64,000 nucleotides of DNA from Dryocosmus kuriphilus (taxonomy: Eukaryota; Arthropoda; Insecta; Hymenoptera; Cynipidae). A program made the position numbers and the translations under genes. Where the stretch lies: assembly GCA_038277395.1 (NCBI GenBank), contig CM076189.1, positions 79,349,421 to 79,413,420 on the forward strand, written 5' to 3'. Below, one piece after another: positions 55,861-64,000 of this stretch. A model generated the notes under the pieces. It did no database searches. It was not told the origin of the DNA and worked only from the letters and a program-made list of their open reading frames with translations. Each line of letters opens with the position of its first letter. The first letter of the stretch is position 1.

Positions 55861-57345
55861 TAAAAGGCTTAGAATCTTTTAATAATGTTAAATATATTAT
55901 ATCAAGCGTTTTTATGCAATTTTATTTTATTTCATTGTACATAATTTCCATTTCACCAAAAGTCCATTTGGCCGAACTTTCCTTTCAACGAGGTATCATT
56001 TAACATAATTCTTTCCCTTATCCTCATCCTTCATCACTTTAAGTCGGACAACATCAAGAACCTCATGTTTGCTTCTGAAAATTTAAATTTGAGATATTTA
56101 AGACACAAAACTAAGAAAACTCATTTTCAGATATAAAATCTGAACGCTTCAGTGGTTTATCTCTCATATTTTATCTTAATAATTACTCTATTTTACTAAG
56201 GTTTCTAATTGATTTATTGGTATAGATACTGTAGAGAATCGTTGTTTGCATTTATATGTCTAAGCATGTCTCTCAATTTGTAGCGGGGTTTATTGTAGTC
56301 GCCGCGATTTCTTTTGGTTTCATACGTTCAAACGCGCCGCCGTACATGTAAACTTTTATCCGATTTCCCACGTCATTATATATTCCTCAAAGAAACTCCA
56401 TATTCTCCTGTGTTGCGAAAACCTCGATATCGATTGTTGGTAATAGAATATATTCTTGTCGTGGCATAGGCGGAAATTTGCGAGGATTTTCTGCTCTCCC
56501 CCTAATGTGTTTATAATTTTAAAAAAATTATCTTATAAATTCGAATTTCCGGTTGGATTTCCAGTGGGAAATAAGCCGAGTGTACCCAACTTCTCCCAGT
56601 TCGTGAAATGAAGCAAGGCTGGGTACAGGAGACCTGGACCTCTCACGAATTGCAGACGTGACCGAAGGAATCTGATCTCTGGCAGGAGAATATGCAAGAA
56701 GAATTAGTGGAATCGTTTTTTTAAGAAAATACTTTTATTATCATGAACCCTAGGGAGCCCCAAAAGCAAGAGGGGCTGGAGGGGGAGAAGGAAGAGGAGG
56801 AGGTGGAGGGGTTGGAACGTGTGGATCTGGTTAAATAAAATACACGAAATGTTGGATATTATTAGATATCTCACAGATATTTAAGGAAAGCTTTGAATTA
56901 TTTTCACATATATAAGCTGAACAATTAATTCGAAACTCCCCAGCCTATCTACTTACGAACATGTTTAGGCCGTGGCATTCGGGGTTCAGCATTTCTGTCC
57001 AGTTCAACGTTCAGATCGAATCCTCCAGATGCCTCTGCACCTAATTTGGTAAAAAAGGCGTTATTTATTTTAAAAAGTAACGGTAACGTTAAAGGGTTAC
57101 AAATTTCTTGGATGTAAAGCTGATGTAAAGTAACGCATGAGATTTATGAACTTTACAGGAAGAGAAAAAATCCCACGAAATAAATGAATCCCTTAAAATA
57201 TTTAAAACACTTAAAGTACCTTGAAGCCTCTTAAAAATTCATAATATTCTTTAAATTATTGAAAATTTCTTAAAACACTTGAAAACTTTTGGAACACTTA
57301 AAAACCCTTATACTTAAATTCTTTAACCCCTTAAACTTGATCGCT
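55830..57345 (-). repeat. Array unit copy 6
   Basis: End of block D (55830-56240, with AAGTCCATTTGGCCGAAC at about 55960), coding segment (56250-56760), purine-rich tract (56770-56815), trailer (56820-57150) and the start of a CCTTAAAA block (57180-57340). The trailer reproduces CAGTTCAACGTTCAGATCGA, TAACGGTAACGTTAAAG and the rest of copy 2. The block stops at about 57345 where an R1-like ORF1 begins. Confidence 0.75.
56245..56740 (-). pseudogene. Array-unit protein, broken copy 6
   Basis: The minus strand gives RERSRSPVPSLASFHELGEV and YTRLISHWKSNRKFEF, then two stops, RQEYILLPTIDIEVFATQEN, another stop, NRIKVYMYGGAFERMKPKEI, and after a frameshift NPRYKLRDMLRHI and NDSLQYLY. Comparison with the open copy shows conserved positions FERM, NPRY and DSLQ-LY at the C-terminus. 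It cannot be expressed as one protein. Confidence 0.7.
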
Positions 57346-57349
57346 CAAG

Positions 57350-58784
57350 TAAGTTCCCCAGTTATCAGGAAGGGGAGCTTTTTTACATTAGGCCTACCCA
57401 CTAAAACCTCCTCCCTTTTCTTCTTGGCGTTGATCCCCCCGGAACTGCTTTCCCATTACTTCAGGGGTTGCCGTTTTCTTCGCTGTCTCCAGCGTCTACT
57501 TCTGACTTGTTGACCTTTAGGGTATTCTTTTGGCTGTTGCCAGCGGACGGGGTATCACCAGGTTTTGACATTCCGCCTCCTTGTGCCCATCCTGGTAACA
57601 TCATCTGCAGCACTTGCTGCAGTCTTCGTTTTCACACTCTCGAGCATCATGTCCGAGAACGTGGCACCTGCAACAACGGGTTCTTGCGCTATGAGTCTTC
57701 ACCCGGCTTAACCCAACGGAACATCAGCCGAGAAGTCTTCTCCAGTTTGGCCGCAGCGGCAGCATCCAGCTCAAAAAAGGCTAGGATGCAGCCTCTGCTA
57801 CTCCTCTTAGTGAAGTTCACCCTTCGTGAGGGGACAATCTGGTCTCCCAGGGCCGCCTTCACGGCTTCCTCTACTTCAGCAGCATTGCGAAGTCTCGAAT
57901 GTGTCGTAAGCTACGATTTGCGCCCTTGGGACGAGGTGTCAAGCACGCCCAAATTTTCGAATGGCCTTCGAGACGGCATTCCCGAAGTGCTGCCGCTCCT
58001 CCGCCCTGGCGCCCAACTCAACGAGAACGTTCCCCGTCCTCGTTTGCCGGATCGCCTTGACGTTCATGCCACGGTCTTCTCTCTTCAGCTTCTTTCTTAT
58101 GTGCTTCAGGATATCCGCATACTTCATCCCCAGGGCTGACGTGATTTTTACGGCTTAATGGGAGATTCTTCTCGTCTTCCTCTGTCGCTTTGCAGGAATG
58201 TCGCTCCGGGGGGCGCAATGTCCTACTCAAACTTCTCCTCCACCGCCTTCACCTTCTTTGTCTTCCTCCTCACCACCTTTGACCAGGCAACCCCATCCTG
58301 GGTCCTGTTCTTTTTCAGAGCATTATTCTCGGCTTCGGATCCTTTAGGCGTGCTGAGGGTCGTTTCTCTCTCCCATTTGCGCATCTCCATCGCTTCCTCC
58401 GGCTTCGTCTGCGGCTCCATCTGTGTAGAAACGGAAGCCGTCTTCTCCTTGAAAGTGGAGCTCAGGAGAGACTTTTCTTTGCGCTCCTTGCCTATCTTCA
58501 CCCGGATCTACCTATTAATGTTCTACACGGACATCTCCGTGTAACTTTTGAGGCTTCTAAACGAGTACCCCACTGAGCGCATAGTACTTTGTGCTTTCTC
58601 TACTTATCTCACTGCTTCACATAGATCCTCTGACCTTCAGAGCTTCAGCAGCTCCCTTATGTACTCACGTACCCCTCTGTGTTCTTCCCTCAGCTTTTCC
58701 TGGTATTTCGCGATCCACCTTTTCATCGAAGCAATCGCCGTCGTGTACTGCTTCCGTCCTCTCCGTTGTCCTTGTTGATTAGCC
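57350..58784 (-). pseudogene. R1-like LINE ORF1 (Gag) with CCHC knuckles
   Basis: ORF1 starts MANQQGQRRGRKQYTT at 58784 (minus). After a Lys/Glu-rich coiled-coil-like part (open at 58223-58501) comes SALGMKYADILKHIRKKL and IRQTRTGNVLVELGARAEER (57939-58127), the conserved RNA-binding-fold region of R1/TRAS-type ORF1. Near 57570-57680 it has CCRCHVLGHDAREC and a second Cys/His cluster, CYQDGHKEAEC. Several frameshifts break it. ORF2 (endonuclease/RT) is entirely absent, and the sequence joins array repeat at about 57345. The ORF1 class is judged from motif order. Confidence 0.75.
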
Positions 58785-59290
58785 ATGATTACAGTTTCAC
58801 CAGCGCACCGCTCGTGGAGGGGCTGGTCAAAATGGTTGGGAACGGGTATAGCCTTGGAACGAAGATCTACGCCAGTACTCTAGGACCCAAACTTCGTTTA
58901 ACCGGTCACGGAATACACGGACGGGCCGGGCTCGCACGGAGCACTGCAGGTTTCGATCCCTGCAGCCACCGCGCACTCCACGATCAAGGCTCGAACGTGC
59001 CGGCTCCATATTCCCGGTCGCAGTTTACACTTCGGCAGAGCAAGCACACAGCAGACCATACCCCATGCTGGCGGAAAAACCGTTCCTGGTTTGGAGCAAT
59101 CGAAGTGGGCTGCGACCGTCACCAATCGTTTGTTTGGTCCGCGGGGCCTATTTTATTTTAGCCCTCCCCTCTGTTTCCAACAACAATTCCCCTATGCGCC
59201 ACCTATGGACGCGCCAGATAGTGGTAACATCACTCCTCCCCCGCAGACAACTGCGGTGGTCCATGGGCGAGTGTCGTGATGAGAATGTGT
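58785..59290 (-). other. R1-like element 5' UTR
   Basis: About 500 bp of GC-balanced sequence lie upstream of the ORF1 start on the minus strand. Composition falls back to AT-rich at about 59290. Short open frames here (both strands) lack motifs. Retention of a 5' UTR in a LINE copy that lacks its 3' half is unusual. Confidence 0.45.
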
Positions 59291-59575
59291 TCCTTAAGGC
59301 CGATAGAGCTTCAAGTAAAATAATTTTGTTTCATATTTTGAAAAAAAATACGAATTTAATAATTTCATTCAAAGTAGGTGCTTGGAAAGTTGAAGGCTCA
59401 AATAACGAAAATCGAGCACGAAGTACGAGGACCAAAAACGTGCGAGAGCGAAGTGCGAAGTTCAAGTATATCGGAGCGCGAAGCGTGCTGACCACCAGAT
59501 TATGCGCCCTAGGCACGCTCAGTCTTGCAAGCGAAGCGAGCTACGCGCGAAGAGAATGTGCGAGTTAAGTAGGCA
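59291..59575. repeat. GCGAAG-motif-rich segment
   Basis: From about 59415 the sequence repeats short words CACGAAG, GCGAAGTGCG, GCGCGAAGCG, GCAAGCGAAGCGAG and GCGCGAAG. The same motif in reverse orientation occurs once at 110-130 and 49205-49222 in the dispersed repeats. It separates the R1-like element from array copy 7. No gene is supported. Confidence 0.55.
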
Positions 59576-59588
59576 GATACTTTATTTT

Positions 59589-59732
59589 AAATTTAAGAAA
59601 AATTCTCAATTTTTTAGAAGTGTCTTTCAGAAATTTAGGAACTTAGAAACCGGAAAAATTAAATTTAAGAAAAATTCTCAATTTTTTAGAAGTGTCTTTC
59701 AGAAATTTAGGAACTTAGAAACCGGAAAAATT
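59589..59732. repeat. Perfect 72-bp tandem duplication
   Basis: Bases 59589-59660 are repeated without a mismatch at 59661-59732, starting AAATTTAAGAAAAATTCTC and ending GGAAAAATT. The single-copy form is present in the homologous E block at about 46317-46390, so this duplication is recent and specific to copy 7. Confidence 0.97.
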
Positions 59733-61579
59733 TTATACAATTATCTCAGTTAACCAAATATTAATTACAAGAGATCGATAAGAAGCTTATAAGGAGCTTG
59801 TAATTTGTTTCTAGATTAGAAGCTTTTTAGAAGAAAATTAACTTTTAGAAATTTAGAAATTTAGGGAATTTTGTGAAAACCTTTTTATTTACTTAAATAA
59901 ACAGAACTTAAGACTAACTATGGAGAATCGATAAAACCTTTTTTTTCATTTTTAAGATTTTTAGATGAAATTAAGGAATCATTTAGAAATTATTTGTCAT
60001 TAATTTCTTAAAACTCCTTTACACTCTTTATATCACTGAAACCCTTGAAATAGCTAGAACAGTTTTAAACACCCTAAAATTTTTAAACTCTCTTAAAGTC
60101 TCTTAAGTCCCATACAATTCCTTAGTATATATAAAATATCTTAAAACGTTTAAAATCTTTATAAAATTCTTGTGAATTCTTGTAAGATCTTTGAAGTATT
60201 GAAGTCTTGTGTACATAAAAACTGCTGGTATTGGAACACTCGAAATTATATTTTATAATTTAAATGGTATTTTTTTTTAAATTTCATTTTGATATAATAA
60301 TTTCCAAAATTCTATAGGAAGCCTTGGACAAAAATTGGGAAAAATTGCTGCTTCTATAGGAAAACTCTATTTCATAATTGGGATGAAAGAAAGTTCTGCA
60401 AAAATGTGTACATTCCCATCTTGCTGTAATAACTTCTAACTCTTATTGGAAAGATTACACGCCTCTAAATGATGATCATTCGGTAAAACAGGAGAGATGC
60501 TAAATAGGAATTTAGAAAAATTAATATTATGTTAAAAGATCACTTGGAAAAATCCAACTGTGGCAAGTAATAGTTCGTGAAAACAAAAATTATGCTAACT
60601 GACGATTCTTTAAAATAAAGTAGGGCCGAATGGAATTCCGTTAAACAGAAACCTGGGCGAAATGAAACCTGGAAAAGGGCATTTTAAAAATTAAAGGAAT
60701 TTCATAACAATTCTTAAGAATTTAACGGAATTTGATGAAAATTTAGTCAATTAGGAAATTATGGAAGTCAAAGCAAATTTCGAGAGAAAAAATAATTTTA
60801 TTCTTCCTCGTTTGGAGATTTTCTAATTTAGGAGGCTTTGAATTTCTGTTTAATTTTTAAAGCTACCGTTTTGAGTTTTTTACTACCTTGAAGTTCAAGA
60901 TTACATAATTTAATGTTCAAGCATTAAAAATTAAAGAATATTTATTCAGTTCTGTTTCTCGTGGCGTATGGAAAACTTTGATGGTCACATTCAGGAATGA
61001 ACAATTCAAAATGGGAGCTTTTAGGTAAACATGTTTAAGCACATATGTATGGAATATTTGTTGTAAATAATAACATTAATCATCTTTTATACCTACACTC
61101 AAAATTAAAAAAGCACACAAATGTGAGAAACATAATATTAATAAAGGACTCCATTTTTTTAAAAGGACACATTTACAAAATAACTAAATCTAATTTTTTT
61201 ATAGAACGCCATGTCTGAATAAACGCCTGCTATATATACAGCCTTCTACTGCTTTTAATTGATAATGACGCTTTACTTATCTTTAAAAAAATAGTGTGAA
61301 GGGTGAATATATGTATTCTCAAAATTGGACATTTTTCTTAGTTGCTAGATTTATTACATGAAACCTTTATAAAGTCAGAATTACTACACCTCAAAATATT
61401 GCTAAGTATTGCATGATATGACATGAATATTCATATTTAAGGTTTTTAAGAACCAAAACTAGGAATATTCTTTTCGGACATAAAATCTGAAGTCTTGAGT
61501 GGTTTATCGCTCACTATTTATCTTAATAAATCTATAGCTAATTCTCATTTTGAATTGAATTCATTATATAAATGCTATA

Positions 61580-62040
61580 GATGACTGTCGTCGACAGTTA
61601 TACGTCTAAACAAGTCCTTCATTCTGTAGCAGGGGTTTATTAGACTTTCCTCAATTTCTTTTGAGTCCATACGCTCAAGCGTGTCGCCGTTCATGTGTAC
61701 CTTTATCCGCGTCCCGTAGCAATCATATATTCCTGGAAGTCTCCATATTCTTCATTATTGCGGAAACCTCACCATTGATTCTTTGGGAGGGATTTCTGCT
61801 CTCCTTCTAATTCGCTCGTCATCAGGAAAAACGTATCTTCAAAATTCGAACATTCTTTCGGAATTCCAGCGGGGTATAAGATGAGTGTTTCCATCTTCTC
61901 CCAGTCCCTGAAATGAAGGAAGCCAGGGGAAGCAAACCAGGACCTTTCACTGGGAGCAGCCGCGCCAGAAGGACCCGGATCCCTGACAGGAGAATCTACA
62001 AGAAGAAAAGGGGAATCATTACTTTAAGTACATGTGTTCG
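61580..62040 (-). pseudogene. Array-unit protein, broken copy 7
   Basis: The minus strand begins DSPVRDPGPSGAAAPSERSW after a pyrimidine-rich tract ending TAG, then shifts frame twice. A deletion removes the EYIVLSTID region. The C-terminus GDTLERMDSKEIEESL, INPCYRMKDLFRRI survives. It agrees with the open copy at the positions ERM-SKEI, NP-Y and KDLF. Confidence 0.7.
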
Positions 62041-62560
62041 TTATGAAGGTCAGGCTGGCCAAAAAGGAGGAGCAAGCGGATGAGGAGGAGTAGGAGGTAG
62101 AAGATGAGGATCTAGTTAAATAAGGTACACAAAATTTTGGATATTGCTGAATATCTCACGGATACTTAGGGAAGAATTTGAAATAATTTCGCAAATCTAA
62201 GCTGAACAATTATTTCAAAACACCCAGCCTATTTACTTGCGAACATGTTAGGCTCCGATCCTTTCTGGTTCACCATTACTGTCCAGTTCAAAGTTCAAAT
62301 CCAATCTTCTGGATCCCACTGCACGTAATTTGGTAAAAAAGGTGTCATTTAGTTTAAAAAGTAACGTTGACGTTAAAGAGTTAAAAATTTTTGTGTCAAA
62401 GACACGGAAAAAAACATTTCTTTCAGCATTCCTTTCTTATAGTCCATCACATGTCCCTAAATATCGTAAAACATTTAATCAATTAAAGACATCAATATAA
62501 ACCCCTTAAATCTATAAACGTATTAGGAACCCTTTAAACCTTTGGAATACTTTAGAGTAC

Positions 62561-64000
62561 TTAAGGGCTTAAGGGATCTCACCGAGAACTTCCACATAGA
62601 GTAGAATATTAGCTTAATGAATTAACTTACAATGTGATATAATCGCCGTCAGTTTTAAAAAGGGATACTGTGATGGATGCCCACTTTGCATTAGGTACGT
62701 GAAAAGTATCTCAGGTTATTCTTCGCCATAAGAGTGTACCCAAACAACGGGATGGACTCTAAAGAGCTGCCCCAAAACCAACCACAGACAGACTGTTCGA
62801 GAATCCCGCTAAGACTGCCTTACTGCGGGCGGTCGACACGGCCCGTAACCCCCGACGCGCTCGGGAATATTCGAAGATACCAGGAGGATCCCGGGCACGA
62901 CCCGCGCCCCCCACCTCGCCCAGCAATGTCCGTGATACACCCACCCGCTCAATCTGTCTTCGGGTGTATGCCTGGAACTCTCAATCTCCCGGGGTTCGGC
63001 CCTAGCAGTTCTTCCCTAATATGAGTAGAACTGCCAGGGAGACGGACAGCTGGTATCAGCACCGCCCCTCCTCAGATACTCCCCATACATTTCCCACTAC
63101 CTTTGGTCCTCCTCCCTACGTTGTCACCACTATTACCTCCTCCTTTCTGCCTCCTCCGCTGCCTCCAACTCCATTTGTCGCCTTTCCTCCCTCTGCTCCT
63201 CCTCCTGTCTCCTCTTCGTCGCCATGAACCTCATCCGTCCCTCTGTTCTTGCCTCCACCAGCTTCCTGGCACTTTCTTTTTCCCCTGCCCTTGCCTCCTT
63301 CTCAATTTTCGTTTTCCTAGCCTCGAAATCTCCCTTGAATCCGACCGAGTGCTCTCGGCATCTCCTCTCGAACTAAAGAGAGAATTCCCACAGTTTCATT
63401 TTCAGTTGCTCCGTAGCTTCCACCCCCGCTTCCGACTGCTCTGTCGTCGAAAGTGAAGGCCACGGCGACAATGAGGGCTCTGGTGAGGCCTTTGGTGGCG
63501 TTGTTTTTGCGATGTTGGTTATGTAGTTAGTAGCGGTGACTGCTGCATCATTTGACGGACATGGCGGTGGGGATGATAGGGTATGTCATCCTCCTACACG
63601 CCCGCCCTCCTTTCCTCTATCTAAACTTATCTATGGAGTATGGAGTTGTCTTTCTGCTTTGGAGCTCGGAGTATGTCAAGATTACATGCAACCACACATT
63701 CCTCGCCGATTCGCCATTTAATTTGAATTCTTAAAAAAAAAAAACTACTCTATATTCCTACCGTGTCTTACCTCAGGACCCTTAACTCTCCTCAATTTCA
63801 TTCCAATTCTTTGTCTAGTTCCGATGAGTTTCTCTGGTCGATTTCCAGTTCCATTTCGTACTCACTCTCTTTTGGTTTTAATATTTCGACGTTTAAAAAT
63901 TTTTTTATTTGTATGTTTTATCGATTCCCTGTTACCTTGTGTATAAATTTGTCTTTCGGGGTCTGGAGTTGTAAAATTATGCTTTAGTCTGTACGGTCCG
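62561..64000. other. GC/CT-rich region without a supported gene
   Basis: From about 62750 composition rises to GC-rich, and 63060-63460 is strongly pyrimidine-rich on the plus strand (CCTCC words), so the minus strand would encode Lys/Arg/Glu/Gly-rich peptides in any frame. The block resembles the low-complexity N-terminal part or leader of another retroelement on the minus strand, but I found no zinc knuckle, RT or protease. A poly-A run lies at about 63733-63745. Open frames at 62734-63024 and 63103-63456 are compositional. Confidence 0.4.

Larger units (their letters stand above)
59576..62560 (-). repeat. Array unit copy 7
   Basis: Block E (59580-59760), F (59760-60000), short CCTTAAA block (60000-60180), B (60200-60950), C (60955-61430), a deletion of most of D, the D end (61440-61570), coding segment (61570-62050), purine tract (62070-62110), trailer (62110-62490) and the beginning of a CCTTAAAA block. 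With copy 1 this is the most complete E-to-trailer arrangement. It gives a full-unit length of about 3 kb even with D deleted. Confidence 0.75.

Noticed and set aside
57468..58139. 223-codon open frame on the plus strand
   Set aside because: It is antisense to the R1-like ORF1, whose minus-strand motifs (CCHC, KYADILKHIRKKL) are clear.
63103..63456. Pro/Leu-rich 117-codon open frame
   Set aside because: It is a compositional by-product of the CT-rich block, with no homologous motif or conserved start.

Overview
The window reads as a repeat-dominated, AT-rich arthropod (probably insect) chromosome region. The reasons are its mix of eukaryotic transposable elements (mariner, hAT, Transib, BEL/Pao, Ty3/Gypsy, RTE, CR1-like and R1-like LINEs, a Penelope-like element, tRNA-derived elements), a 500-N scaffold gap, and the absence of bacterial-style genes, rRNA or operons. 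A large-genome hymenopteran would fit, but that is inference. No conserved single-copy host gene was recognised. Nearly every coding region found belongs to a decayed mobile element.

The underlying scaffold is a decayed array of one AT-rich unit. Recognisable copies lie at about 1176-1700, 11460-14276, 14720-17690, 17690-19535, 39335-41770, 44405-48720, 55830-57345 and 59575-62560, all in the same orientation. A full unit has blocks of a degenerate CCTTAAAA-type short repeat, several 300-800 bp AT-rich blocks, and a minus-strand coding-like segment. That segment is open only in the copy at 16491-17045; it is broken in the copies at 12.9-13.4, 41.6, 56.3 and 61.6 kb. The encoded protein (RS/PPPRLPSF N-terminal part, conserved NPRY...DSLQ-LY C-terminus) is not one I recognise.

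Mobile elements have been inserted into this array, often nested. (1) A hAT relic (4585-8124) contains a deleted mariner (6752-7746, TA duplication). (2) A CR1-like LINE (8240-9503, minus) abuts a 1.5 kb element with terminal inverted repeats and an 80-bp tandem array (9504-11015). (3) A Sola-like transposase fragment lies at 20.9-21.6 kb. (4) A Ty3/Gypsy element on the minus strand (22012 to about 28862) has its 3' LTR but no detectable 5' LTR. (5) A BEL/Pao element (28868-39267, CTATA duplication) has a 3' LTR split by a Transib element (34829-39139, CGGCG duplication). The Transib has about 0.9 kb terminal inverted repeats that begin with CACAGTG, the RAG heptamer sequence, and a frameshifted but recognisable RAG1-like transposase. 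(6) A minus-strand RTE element lies next to the sequence gap (42.3-43.8 kb). (7) A Penelope-like element (51.85-55.86 kb, minus) is split by a plus-strand RTE LINE. (8) An R1-like ORF1 (57350-58784, minus) is present without any ORF2.

Other structures are a 0.78-kb imperfect palindrome (1839-2622), a small foldback element (14467-14714), a tRNA-like insertion with an 11-bp target duplication (13596-13868), a perfect 72-bp tandem duplication (59589-59732), and a GC-richer 1.77-kb island (49968-51732). The island interrupts one copy of a dispersed repeat and looks like a promoter followed by a short first exon. Coordinates of old repeats are read by eye and are approximate; target-duplication boundaries of the BEL, Transib, mariner and tRNA-like insertions were located to the base.
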